Source: Cellvibrionales bacterium UBA4451
Lineage (GTDB): Bacteria > Pseudomonadota > Gammaproteobacteria > Pseudomonadales > Porticoccaceae
Length of the DNA: 64,000 nt
NCBI GenBank assembly: GCA_002390285.1
Contig: DGPB01000012.1
Span: 1 to 64,000 of the forward strand
Direction: 5' to 3'
Below the pieces are notes generated by a model. That model had not been told where the DNA came from. It was given only the letters and a program-made list of their open reading frames with translations, and made no database searches. The position numbers were made by a program, and so were the translations under genes. Below, piece after piece: positions 25,635 to 34,723 of this stretch; within the stretch, counting starts at the first letter, position 1; each line of letters opens with the position of its first letter.

Positions 25635-26942
25635 TTACTGTTCTGGTGATGGGGATACTGTCCGCAATTGATTATGAGACAGCCCTTCTGCTTTCAACAA
25701 CCGAAGAAAACTCGGCTTTGGCATACGAACCTCCACCAACACATCGCCATTATCCATTTGAGACTCAGACACTACCGCATTATTTTGGTACAATATGGCA
25801 CGCAGCCTGCCCAAGGTTGGCGGCAACATAAAACTTTCACAGACAATATCATCAGATAACAATTCTGTGGCGGCCTCAAGAAGCAACGGACAGCCATCTC
25901 CAGTTTGCGCTGATAACCAAACAGCAACAGGCTTACCGCTCTCATCTCGATCAATCCGAGCCGCCATATCATTCATCAGGTCAATTTTATTAAACACGGT
26001 CAGTGTCGGCAGCTCCAGAGCACCAATTTCCTCCAACACCTCATTAACGCGCTGGATATTGGTTTGCCGCTCCTCGCTGTGAGCATCAACCACATGCAAC
26101 AGTAGCGAGGCATTTGCCGCCTCTTCCAACGTGGCATGGAAAGCCTCAACTAACTTGTGTGGTAAGTGGCTAATAAACCCTACGGTATCAGCCAAAATAA
26201 TCGGCCCAACATCGTCCAGCTCAATCCGACGCATGGTGGGGTCTAGTGTGGCAAACAACTTGTCTGCTGCATAAACATCCGAATCGGTGAGCCGGTTAAA
26301 TAGTGTTGATTTACCTGCGTTGGTATACCCCACCAAGGATACGGTGGGGATCTCTGCCCGTAGTCGGGAACGGCGCCCCTGATCGCGCTGACGACGAACT
26401 TTCTCTAGCCGCTTAAGAATTGACTTAATACGACCGCGCAGCAATCGCCGGTCTGTTTCCAGCTGCGTTTCACCCGGGCCACGCAGACCAATACCCCCTT
26501 TCTGCCGCTCCAAGTGAGTCCAGCCGCGCACCAATCTCGTTGACATATGTTGCAGCTGAGCCAACTCAACCTGCAGCTTCCCTTCGTGGGTGCGTGCTCG
26601 CTGAGCGAAAATATCGAGAATCAAACCGGTTCGGTCAAGCACCCGGCACTTGAGTTCATGCTCCAGATTTCGTTCTTGGCTTGGTGATAAATTGTGATTA
26701 AAAATAACCAGCCCAGCGGCGTTTTCTTTAACCACCTGACACAGCTCATCAACCTTGCCTGTACCGACAAAGTATTTGGGATGAGGGGACTTCCTTTGGC
26801 CTGTAACAAGAGAGACCGGATCACCACCTGCGGAGAGAACCAGTTCTTCAAACTCCCTAGGATCCTCAGGTTCATGTTCACTGGCTAGATTAAGATGGAC
26901 CAGTACTGCAAGTTCACCGGAGTCAGGGCGTTCAAAAAACAA
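25635..26942 (-). CDS. hflX: ribosome-associated GTPase HflX
   Basis: HflX is an Obg-like GTPase that binds the large ribosomal subunit and splits stalled or hibernating 70S ribosomes. The 435-residue protein has the N-terminal HflX domain with its glycine-rich linker (LRGPGETQLETDRR), then a G domain with G1 GYTNAGKST near residue 206, G3 DTVGF and G4 NKID. The start is a TTG at 26942, six bases after GGAG. It lies ten bases downstream of hfq. Confidence 0.96.
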   Translation of the reverse strand: MFFERPDSGELAVLVHLNLASEHEPEDPREFEELVLSAGGDPVSLVTGQRKSPHPKYFVGTGKVDELCQVVKENAAGLVIFNHNLSPSQERNLEHELKCRVLDRTGLILDIFAQRARTHEGKLQVELAQLQHMSTRLVRGWTHLERQKGGIGLRGPGETQLETDRRLLRGRIKSILKRLEKVRRQRDQGRRSRLRAEIPTVSLVGYTNAGKSTLFNRLTDSDVYAADKLFATLDPTMRRIELDDVGPIILADTVGFISHLPHKLVEAFHATLEEAANASLLLHVVDAHSEERQTNIQRVNEVLEEIGALELPTLTVFNKIDLMNDMAARIDRDESGKPVAVWLSAQTGDGCPLLLEAATELLSDDIVCESFMLPPTLGRLRAILYQNNAVVSESQMDNGDVLVEVRMPKPSFLRLLKAEGLSHNQLRTVSPSPEQ

Positions 26943-26952
26943 TCAGTGCTCC

Positions 26953-27219
26953 TTATGCCTCATCTTCCGACACGCCGCCATCACTATGGGCATCAGGAAC
27001 AGCCATAGGTAAGCGAACAGAGCGAGAGGGAACCACGGTGGAAATAGCGTGTTTGTAGACCATCTGACTCACGGTATTTTTCAACAGCACGACAAACTGG
27101 TCAAACGACTCTATTTGGCCTTGTAGCTTAATGCCATTAACCAGAAAAATAGAGACAGGAATGTGCTCTTTGCGCAAGACATTCAAAAAAGGGTCTTGTA
27201 GATTATGCCCTTTTGACAT
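26953..27219 (-). CDS. hfq: RNA chaperone Hfq
   Basis: Hfq is the hexameric Sm-like chaperone that pairs small RNAs with mRNAs. The 88-residue protein starts at MSKGHNLQDPFLN, with AAGGAG six bases upstream, and contains the Sm1 and Sm2 motifs ending in YKHAISTVVPSR. The tail after the Sm fold is short and acidic, as in Pseudomonas rather than the long tail of enterobacteria. Upstream in-frame codons exist but do not match the family. Confidence 0.97.
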   Translation of the reverse strand: MSKGHNLQDPFLNVLRKEHIPVSIFLVNGIKLQGQIESFDQFVVLLKNTVSQMVYKHAISTVVPSRSVRLPMAVPDAHSDGGVSEDEA

Positions 27220-27326
27220 GGATATTCTCCTTAATAAAGAAACAAAATAAACCGCCGAAAAACAATGGATTAGCCAAATGAATCGACGATAACGTACACA
27301 CACCAAAAACAAGACGGATAATGATA

Positions 27327-28328
27327 CTACCGGCTTCTACCCTTGTATATGGGTGTATTTCCCAGTAATTTCAAGCAATTGTCCAAAATATCTTCAAGCA
27401 CAGCCAACTGCCCGACCTCAGAGTCAATGTAAATGTCATGTAAATCGGGCCACTTACGCAGCCAGGTAAGCTGTCGCTTGGCAAGCTGCCTTGTAGCGGC
27501 AATGCCCTGCTCCACCATTTCATCATAGCTAATGGTACCTGACAGGTATTGCCACATTTGCCGGTAACCAACAGCTTTCATGGACGGCAAATCCATATGC
27601 AGATCGCCGCGATCATATAAATGCCTGACTTCTGATTCAAAGTCCTGCGCCAGCATTGCCTTAAAGCGACGCTCGATACGCTGATGAAGCAGTGCTCTGT
27701 TTTGCGGCATCAAGGCAATTTGTACCAATTGATACGCGTCAGTAATGGGAGCCAAGCTACTGCCAAATTCAGCCTGCTCACGCTTGAGCTCTGATAAGGG
27801 CCTGCCTGTAATCTGAAACACTTCCAACGCCCGCTGAATGCGCTGAGAGTGATTAGGGTGTAGTTGAGCGGCCGTGTCTGGATCAACTTCAGCCAATCGA
27901 TTGTGTAGATAGGGCCACCCTTTTTTCGTCGCTTCTTGTTCAATGGCCTGACGTATCAGGGGGTCCGAGGGGGGACTGTCAGCCAAACCATCAAGAAGCG
28001 CCTTAAAATAAAGCATGGTCCCGCCTACCAGCAGCGGAATACGGCCCTCTGCAGTAATGACTACCATGGCCTGCCTAGCCTCATGGGCAAAATCCGCCGC
28101 CGAGTAAGATTCGGATGGGTCACGAATATCAATCAGCCTATGAGGAATGCGTGCCAGCAATTCTGGTTCGGGTTTTGCTGAGCCAATATCCATACCTTTG
28201 TAGACCAACGCTGAATCCACACTGATCAACTCCACGGGGAGGTACTCCCGCAGGGCTATCGCCAAGTCCGTTTTTCCTGTGGCGGTTGGACCCATCAGAA
28301 AGATGGCGAACGGTAAGTCTTTATTCAC
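27327..28328 (-). CDS. miaA: tRNA dimethylallyltransferase
   Basis: MiaA transfers a dimethylallyl group to A37 of tRNAs that read U-starting codons. The P-loop GPTATGKT and the SVDSALVYKGMDIGSAKP substrate segment are present, as is the GGTMLYFKALLDGL motif. I prefer the GTG at 28328, which overlaps the epmA stop by eight bases and matches family N-termini; a TTG at 28349 would add seven residues. It lies just upstream of hfq, as in most gammaproteobacteria, but epmA takes the place of the usual upstream mutL. Confidence 0.95.
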   Translation of the reverse strand: MNKDLPFAIFLMGPTATGKTDLAIALREYLPVELISVDSALVYKGMDIGSAKPEPELLARIPHRLIDIRDPSESYSAADFAHEARQAMVVITAEGRIPLLVGGTMLYFKALLDGLADSPPSDPLIRQAIEQEATKKGWPYLHNRLAEVDPDTAAQLHPNHSQRIQRALEVFQITGRPLSELKREQAEFGSSLAPITDAYQLVQIALMPQNRALLHQRIERRFKAMLAQDFESEVRHLYDRGDLHMDLPSMKAVGYRQMWQYLSGTISYDEMVEQGIAATRQLAKRQLTWLRKWPDLHDIYIDSEVGQLAVLEDILDNCLKLLGNTPIYKGRSR

Positions 28329-29277
28329 GACTATGTCCAATATGGCCAAATGACATCACATGACTGATGTCGTCAATACCCAGCAACTGCATTAACAGAC
28401 GATCAACACCTAGGGCCACCCCAGCACAGTCCGGCAATCCACTTTCCATAGCCGCCAACAATTTTGTATCTACAGGCATAGTCGTTTTTTTCATTGCTTG
28501 TCTGAGTACTGCATCTGCATCAAAGCGGGATTTTTGTTCAACGGGGTCAACCAATTCACAATACCCATTAGCCAACTCAACACCGTTCAGAAAAACTTCA
28601 AAGCGTCGCGCAACGGTGTTTCCCGCTTGATCCTTACCTATTTTGGCCAAGGCTGACTGGCAAACAGGGTAATTATGAACAAACACTAATCCATCGGGTA
28701 ACTGTGGCGCCACTGAAAGACTGAAGATAAGATCGAGACAGGTGCTCCGGCTTTCATCTGAAAAATCACTACCAGAAATATGAGAAGCCCTGCTTTGAAG
28801 CTCAGCAAGGACAGCTGAATGAGGATTCAGCCCTGTTATATTCTCGAATACATCAGCGTACATCAGTGTCTGGGGTGAATGCTTCAAACCTAGCTCGCAT
28901 AAGAGGGAGGCCACCTCACCCATCAATTGGCACTCATCCCAACCCGCCCTATACCACTCAAGCATGGTGAATTCAGGGCGGTGTCGGTGACCCACCTCAC
29001 CATCACGAAACGCCTTACCCAAATAGTAAATAGAACCGCTATCCGAGGCCAAAAGCCGTTTCATAAAATATTCTGGCGAGCTCTGGAGGTACCGTATATC
29101 GCCACTGACCTGTGTATGAAGGCAATCAATATGGAGATCAGTGACACCGGTCTCCGACAGAACAGGCACATCAACCTCCAACACATCACGGGCTTCAAAA
29201 AACTGGCGGATTTGTGCCTGTACTTTTGCTCGACAACGGAGTGTTTCAAGTGATGCTGTTGGTTGCCAATTAACCAT
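28321..29277 (-). CDS. epmA: elongation factor P lysyl-lysine ligase EpmA
   Basis: EpmA (PoxA/GenX/YjeA) is a truncated class II lysyl-tRNA synthetase homologue that attaches beta-lysine to Lys34 of EF-P. The 318-residue protein lacks the anticodon-binding domain and contains motif 2 (YLGKAFRDGEVGHRHRPEF followed by TMLEWYRAG) and motif 3 (GVALGVDRLLM). It overlaps miaA. With efp and epmB close by, the whole modification pathway is encoded within 3 kb. Confidence 0.96.
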   Translation of the reverse strand: MVNWQPTASLETLRCRAKVQAQIRQFFEARDVLEVDVPVLSETGVTDLHIDCLHTQVSGDIRYLQSSPEYFMKRLLASDSGSIYYLGKAFRDGEVGHRHRPEFTMLEWYRAGWDECQLMGEVASLLCELGLKHSPQTLMYADVFENITGLNPHSAVLAELQSRASHISGSDFSDESRSTCLDLIFSLSVAPQLPDGLVFVHNYPVCQSALAKIGKDQAGNTVARRFEVFLNGVELANGYCELVDPVEQKSRFDADAVLRQAMKKTTMPVDTKLLAAMESGLPDCAGVALGVDRLLMQLLGIDDISHVMSFGHIGHSRE

Positions 29278-29330
29278 GTATCTATATTACCTCTCCATTT
29301 TACTCATCAGTGCAGATATTTCAGGTTAAA

Positions 29331-29362
29331 CAAAAGAAGGGCGGCACAGGCCGCCCTTCTTT
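29331..29362. terminator. bidirectional terminator between efp and epmA
   Basis: Arms 29333-29345 and 29350-29362 are perfect 13-bp complements with a 4-base loop; the outer arm ends are A/T, giving U-rich 3' ends on both strands. It should end efp transcription before epmA. Confidence 0.85.
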
Positions 29363-29407
29363 CATTAATGACCACCACGTATTAAAGGTTCCTACAAAGC
29401 CCCCTAG

Positions 29408-29971
29408 TTAGGCTCTGCTTAGATACTCACCTGTGCGCGTGTCAACTTTGACCACCTCCCCAATATTCAGGAACAGCGGTACTTTCACAACAGCACCGGT
29501 GCTTAGAGTGGCTGGTTTAGTGCCACCCTGAGCCGTATCCCCTTTCAATCCAGGGTCTGTATCAACAATTTCTAGCTCCACATGGTTAGGTGCCGTAATG
29601 GATAATGGCGCACCGTTATATAAGGTTACAATCACAGTATCCTGCTCTCTCAGCCATTTGGCCGTATCGCTAACAACCTTCTCATCCGCTTGGTGCTGCT
29701 CAAAGGTATCAGGCTCCATGAAATGCCAGTATTCACCATCGGTATAGAGATACTGCATATCGAGATCCATCACATCAGCACCTTCTAGGGACTCACCAGA
29801 CTTAAATGTGCGGTCCCAAACCCGGCCCGTCTTTAAATTACGAATACGCACACGACTAAAAGCCTGGCCTTTGCCGGGTTTAACAAATTCGTTTTCCACG
29901 ATAGAACATGGATCGCCATCCATCATTACTTTCAGACCGGAGCGAAATTCATTGGTAGAATAGTTAGCCAT
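29408..29971 (-). CDS. efp: translation elongation factor P
   Basis: EF-P relieves ribosome stalling at consecutive prolines. The 187-residue, three-domain protein has the loop FVKPGKGQAFSR with Lys34, the residue beta-lysylated by EpmA, flanked by Pro and Gly as in lysylation-type EF-P. This agrees with the presence of epmA and epmB and argues against the rhamnosylation pathway, which needs Arg at this position. GAGG precedes the ATG. Confidence 0.98.
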   Translation of the reverse strand: MANYSTNEFRSGLKVMMDGDPCSIVENEFVKPGKGQAFSRVRIRNLKTGRVWDRTFKSGESLEGADVMDLDMQYLYTDGEYWHFMEPDTFEQHQADEKVVSDTAKWLREQDTVIVTLYNGAPLSITAPNHVELEIVDTDPGLKGDTAQGGTKPATLSTGAVVKVPLFLNIGEVVKVDTRTGEYLSRA

Positions 29972-30017
29972 TATTACCTCAAAATTCAGTAAAACTTTCT
30001 AGATAGAAGAGCCCGCT

Positions 30018-31025
30018 ATGATAACCCGTTCTGTGGCAACTGTGGATAGTCTGACGTGGCAAGAACAACTGGCCACCAGTATTCGTGATCCCAAGCAACT
30101 GCTCAATATGCTGGGACTCGATACCTCTCTGCTGGACGGCGCACTGAATGCGCACGAGGATTTCCCGTTGCGAGTCCCGCTGCCCTATCTGCAACGGATC
30201 GCAAAAGGAGACCCGAATGACCCTCTATTAAGGCAAGTACTGCCACTGGGCAGTGAATTGCTGGCGGCTCCTGGCTATAGCGATGACCCTCTCGATGAAC
30301 AAAATTCAAACCCAGTGCCGGGGTTAGTGCACAAATATCACGGACGGGTATTACTGATAGTTAGCCCCAATTGTGCTATCAATTGTCGATATTGCTTTCG
30401 TCGCCACTTTCCCTATCAAGGCAACAAACCTGGCCGTAGTGAATGGCAACACGCACTTGACTATATTGCTAATGACAGTTCCATCAGAGAAGTTATCTAT
30501 AGCGGCGGTGATCCTCTAGCGACCAGTGACAAGCAACTCCAGTGGTTAACAGAACAAGTCGCCAGCATAAAACACGTCCAGCGGTTGCGTGTTCATACCC
30601 GACTACCGATAGTCATTCCCAATCGAATCACCGATAGCTGCCTCCAATGGCTGACCAGCACCCGACTTATACCTTCGATGGTCATTCACAGCAATCACCC
30701 CAACGAGCTGGATAAGGAGGTCGCCAATGCCCTTTATCGGTTGAAGCGGGCCGGCGTGACACTACTGAATCAAACGGTACTGTTATCTGGAATAAATGAC
30801 ACCCTATCCGCACTTCAACAATTGAGTGAACGGCTGTTTGAAGTTGGCGTCCTACCCTACTACCTTCATCAATTGGATCGAATAAATGGAGCCGCACATT
30901 TTGAAGTTACAGACCTCAGAGCCAAACAATTGATTGCTGAGCTAACAGCTGCATTGCCAGGCTATTTAGTACCGAAGCTGGTGCGTGAAATACCCAGTGC
31001 AAACAGCAAAGTACTCATACTATAA
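30018..31025 (+). CDS. epmB: EF-P beta-lysine 2,3-aminomutase EpmB
   Basis: EpmB (YjeK) is a radical-SAM, PLP-dependent aminomutase that converts (S)-alpha-lysine to (R)-beta-lysine for EF-P modification. The 4Fe-4S motif CAINCRYCFRRHFPYQ (CxxxCxxC) is followed by a YSGGDPL SAM-binding segment; the PLP lysine is expected near the C-terminal VPKLVREIP. At 335 residues it is shorter than catabolic lysine aminomutases, as expected. It is divergent from efp, with starts 46 bp apart, so the two share a promoter region. Confidence 0.96.
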   Translation: MITRSVATVDSLTWQEQLATSIRDPKQLLNMLGLDTSLLDGALNAHEDFPLRVPLPYLQRIAKGDPNDPLLRQVLPLGSELLAAPGYSDDPLDEQNSNPVPGLVHKYHGRVLLIVSPNCAINCRYCFRRHFPYQGNKPGRSEWQHALDYIANDSSIREVIYSGGDPLATSDKQLQWLTEQVASIKHVQRLRVHTRLPIVIPNRITDSCLQWLTSTRLIPSMVIHSNHPNELDKEVANALYRLKRAGVTLLNQTVLLSGINDTLSALQQLSERLFEVGVLPYYLHQLDRINGAAHFEVTDLRAKQLIAELTAALPGYLVPKLVREIPSANSKVLIL

Positions 31026-31161
31026 GTACTCCCCTAGCCTGACCAATCACTACGAAGAAAACACAAACTAAATCAGATGATTTAGACACGGTAGCCCTAC
31101 GCCAATATTCATTTATAATAATTCTTTGTGACGACAATAAAAACCGCCCTGATTCAAGTAC

Positions 31162-31191
31162 ACTGAGACTCGAACGCGCTAAGACTCAAAG
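31162..31191. repeat. degenerate 15-bp direct repeat in the fimX leader
   Basis: Units 31162-31176 and 31177-31191 share AAGACTC/GAGACTC in the same register with a 15-bp period. The match is imperfect, but the period equals that of other repeats in the window. Confidence 0.35.
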
Positions 31192-31207
31192 ATGGAACCC
31201 AATAACA

Positions 31208-33298
31208 ATGGCAACAGATAACGCACTGAAACTTCTTCTGGCCTATGACAATCTTGAGGAAGCAAACCGGATAGTCAGCCTATTGCGTAATGCCAACTAC
31301 CGTTCCGAATCTAAGCATGTTACCAGCGTTGAGGTATTAACCAAGCTGCTTCAGGACAAACCCTGGGATCTGGTCATCGCCCAGTTCAGCGGAGAAAATC
31401 TCCCGATCAAATCAATCTTCCCAATGATCAGAAAACTCAATCTGGATACACCTGTTTTATTAATCTCAGACGAATACAATCCACCAGACATTGTTGAAGG
31501 TCTTCGACTCGGGGCCGCTGACATCATCCCAATGGATGAAGACCAGCATTTTCTACTAGCCATAGCTCGCACGCTCTACGATCTGGAACAACGCCGCCGC
31601 CTACGCTCATGCCGCCGACGTTACGCTGATGCCGAAGCACGCTGCGATCGGTTGCTTGCCAGCTCCGAAGATGCTCTTGCTATCGTCCAGGAGGGCACCT
31701 ACTTATTTACCAATGAGAGTTACTCACAACTGTTTGGCTACTTAAACGATGACAGCATGCTTTGCTTACCCGTCATCGATAACATATCTGCCGAAGACCG
31801 GCCTCGAATGAAGAAGTTTCTCAAGCCGATTGAGGCCAATGAGAACGTGGATACCGAAACCATCCACTTCACGGGTATGACGAACAACGAAATACCCGTA
31901 CCAATTGAAATGCGAATAGCCAAAGTTGATTACCAGAGTGAACCCGCACTGGAATTTCTCATTACCAAAACATTCCTCGAAAACCGATCCAGTGGTAGAG
32001 AAGTTAACCTCAACAACAATAGCTCAAGCAGCATAGATATTCAGCGTGACAAAGTTGTTGAATTGATCAATGCCACTATTCGTCAAACCGCTCAAAAGCA
32101 TAATACTTCTACACTTCTCTATATTAATATCGACCGCTACTTGAATACCCAGAAAGAAATTGGTCTACAGGAAACAGAATATTTAGTTTGGCTCTTGGTC
32201 GAAAAAATTAAGACGGAAAGTAAAGACAGCTACACGCTAAAACGATTCAAAGAAGATAGTTTTGTCATGATACTACCCAATACCGGGGCAGAGGCAGGGT
32301 TGATGTTTGCCTCACACCTATGTGAAATAATTGGTAAAAAGATATTTAAACTCAACGACCAAACTATTTCTCTAACCTTAGGTATTGGCGCTACGATTAT
32401 AAGCGAAACAGCATCCACTGCCGAAAATTGTATTGATAATGCGCTCAATGCAATAACTGAGCTCCATATGGAGAAGGACAGTAACGATTTCGCCAATGGT
32501 GCAAAATTGCACGAATCCAGTTTTGGCCCAGAATTTACAGAGGATGATGTTGAAACTATTGCTCAGACCATGCTACACGATAAGCAGTTTGAATTACTCT
32601 ACCAGCCTGTTATCCCACTGCACGGAGAGCCCCAGGAATTCTACGAAGTGCTTATGCAGGTTAAACCTGAAGCAACTGGCGGCCATCTTCCCGAACAGTT
32701 TATTGCCAAAGTGTTTAAAACACCCACAGCTATTGATATTGATCACTGGGTCATTCTTGAGTCCATCAAGACCCTTGCTGGAAAACTGAAGACAGCACCG
32801 TCAACACGGCTGTTTATTAATATCAGTGGACATACCATCGCCGATGAAGGGTTTACCTCCTGGCTAAAAGTTGCACTGAAAGCCTCAGGATTGCTTCCTA
32901 AACATGTGGTATTTCAGCTTCGTGAAATTGATGTGGCCAGACAATTTCATCGCTCCGTACAATTGATCGAGGAGCTATGTCGAATTAATGGTGACGTCGC
33001 GCTGTCTCATTTTGGACTCGCCATTGAGCCCATGAAGCTATTGAAAAAGCTTTCGGTCAACTTTGTGAAATTTGATAGTGTCATTATTGAAAAGGCCAAT
33101 GAAAGTGAAGATGGAGTAGAAGAAGTTGAAAGTCTTATCAACGCATTGAAAGCTGAAGATGAGAACATTATTGTTCCCTATGTAGAGCGGGCCGATATGA
33201 TCCCCACACTCTGGCGTTGCGGGGTTCATTATATACAAGGGTACTTCATACAACCGCCCTCGCCAGTGATGAATTACGATTTCAGCAACGAAAACTAA
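31208..33298 (+). CDS. FimX-like c-di-GMP receptor (REC-PAS-GGDEF-EAL, degenerate)
   Basis: The order of domains is a receiver-like fold (about residues 6-125), PAS (150-255), GGDEF (295-425) and EAL (445-690); total 696 residues, close to Pseudomonas FimX. All active sites look degenerate. The receiver Asp position reads DLVIAQF, the GGDEF loop is FKEDS (347-351), EAL is EVL (480-482), and DDFG is SHFG (600-603). FimX binds c-di-GMP through its inactive EAL domain and controls type IV pilus assembly; that role is inferred here. No pilus genes are nearby and the gene is monocistronic. Confidence 0.85.
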   Translation: MATDNALKLLLAYDNLEEANRIVSLLRNANYRSESKHVTSVEVLTKLLQDKPWDLVIAQFSGENLPIKSIFPMIRKLNLDTPVLLISDEYNPPDIVEGLRLGAADIIPMDEDQHFLLAIARTLYDLEQRRRLRSCRRRYADAEARCDRLLASSEDALAIVQEGTYLFTNESYSQLFGYLNDDSMLCLPVIDNISAEDRPRMKKFLKPIEANENVDTETIHFTGMTNNEIPVPIEMRIAKVDYQSEPALEFLITKTFLENRSSGREVNLNNNSSSSIDIQRDKVVELINATIRQTAQKHNTSTLLYINIDRYLNTQKEIGLQETEYLVWLLVEKIKTESKDSYTLKRFKEDSFVMILPNTGAEAGLMFASHLCEIIGKKIFKLNDQTISLTLGIGATIISETASTAENCIDNALNAITELHMEKDSNDFANGAKLHESSFGPEFTEDDVETIAQTMLHDKQFELLYQPVIPLHGEPQEFYEVLMQVKPEATGGHLPEQFIAKVFKTPTAIDIDHWVILESIKTLAGKLKTAPSTRLFINISGHTIADEGFTSWLKVALKASGLLPKHVVFQLREIDVARQFHRSVQLIEELCRINGDVALSHFGLAIEPMKLLKKLSVNFVKFDSVIIEKANESEDGVEEVESLINALKAEDENIIVPYVERADMIPTLWRCGVHYIQGYFIQPPSPVMNYDFSNEN

Positions 33299-33335
33299 CA
33301 CATTACTGCTTCCCATGGCATAACGCCTATAAATA

Positions 33336-34568
33336 TTATTTCAAATGCAAGGTATCCCTGTCGCTAAAACCCATCAGATAAAGGATGCCATCCAGACCCA
33401 GCTTTGAAATGGCCTGTTTGGCCGTAGCTTTCACTAAAGGCTTGGCCCTAAAAGCAATACCCAAACCAGCAATACTCAACATTGGCAAGTCATTTGCCCC
33501 GTCACCCACCGCAATCACCTGCTCGAGGTCAATGTTCTCACCCGCAGCAATCTCTCTTAATAACTGAGCCTTACGTTGACCATCGACCACTTCACCAGCG
33601 ACATTACCCGTTACTTTTCCGCCAACAATTTCAAGCTGATTAGCATACACATAATCTATGCCCAGCTTCTCCTGAATACGTTTGGCGAAGTAATCAAACC
33701 CTCCTGAGAGAATAGCGGTTTTATAACCCAGTCTTTTCAGCGTGGATATCAAAGCCTCGGCACCCTCCGTAAGTCTCAAACGCTGGGCCACCCTCTCTAA
33801 CACAGATTCATCCAAGCCTTTAAGCAGCGCCATTCTCCTGACAAAGCTCTCTTTAAAGTCCAACTCACCACGCATGGCAGATTCAGTAATAGCTGACACC
33901 TGCTCACCAACTCCGGCCTCCTTGGCTAGCTCATCAATCACCTCGGCATCAATCAGCGTGGAATCCATATCAAACACCACCAAGCGTCGGTTTCGGCGAA
34001 AAATATTATCCTCTTGATATGCCACATCCACATCCATCTCAGCCGACAACTCCAGTAGTGAGCTCCGTAATGCAGACATGTCTGTTGGCTCGCCTCGCAA
34101 TGAAAACTCTACGCAGGCTTTACTGTGATCCTCTATCAGCTCCAAGGGCACACGTCCAGAGAGACGGGTAATCTTGTCGATGTTTAGCCCCTGCTCCACT
34201 GTCACTGTGGTAACACGGGCAATATGCTGTGCGGTCACCCGGTGAGTAAGCAACGTCACAATATGACGAGGCTTACCTTGCTGCCCGACCCAGTGCTCAT
34301 AACTCTCTTCTGAAATAGACAGAAATCTAACCTTCATATCCATAGCGTGAAGACTGAATAGTATTTCCTTCTGAACCTGCGCGGCATCCTGATTCTCTGG
34401 AATTTTTGCAAGAATACCAAGGTTTAGACTATCGTGAATGACAGCTTGCCCAATATCCAGAACATCAGAACCGTGCGCCACTAGTACTTCAGACACAGCA
34501 CGGGTAACACCTGGCTTATCCTCACCAGATACATTGATCAGTATAATTTCTCTCACAGTGGATTCCAT
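33336..34568 (-). CDS. serB: phosphoserine phosphatase with ACT domains
   Basis: SerB dephosphorylates phosphoserine in the last step of serine synthesis. The protein has two N-terminal ACT-like domains (about residues 1-180) and a HAD phosphatase domain with the nucleophile motif VVFDMDSTLID, followed by LSGGFDYF and GDGANDLPML. The ACT region is the longer type seen in Pseudomonas. I prefer the ATG at 34568 (MESTVREI); an ATG seven codons upstream is also possible. It diverges from ahpA, a common gammaproteobacterial pair. Confidence 0.95.
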   Translation of the reverse strand: MESTVREIILINVSGEDKPGVTRAVSEVLVAHGSDVLDIGQAVIHDSLNLGILAKIPENQDAAQVQKEILFSLHAMDMKVRFLSISEESYEHWVGQQGKPRHIVTLLTHRVTAQHIARVTTVTVEQGLNIDKITRLSGRVPLELIEDHSKACVEFSLRGEPTDMSALRSSLLELSAEMDVDVAYQEDNIFRRNRRLVVFDMDSTLIDAEVIDELAKEAGVGEQVSAITESAMRGELDFKESFVRRMALLKGLDESVLERVAQRLRLTEGAEALISTLKRLGYKTAILSGGFDYFAKRIQEKLGIDYVYANQLEIVGGKVTGNVAGEVVDGQRKAQLLREIAAGENIDLEQVIAVGDGANDLPMLSIAGLGIAFRAKPLVKATAKQAISKLGLDGILYLMGFSDRDTLHLK

Positions 34569-34723
34569 CACAGGTGGCACATGCCACAACGGCTATCATA
34601 TTGAGAGAGTATTATAGGAGAGCTAGGAATAAGATAGAATGCGCCCATCGAACAAACCTCATAAAAAAACAAACGCCTCACCAACACAGGTGACACTAAC
34701 GAACCCAACGGACGTCTTGCTTG

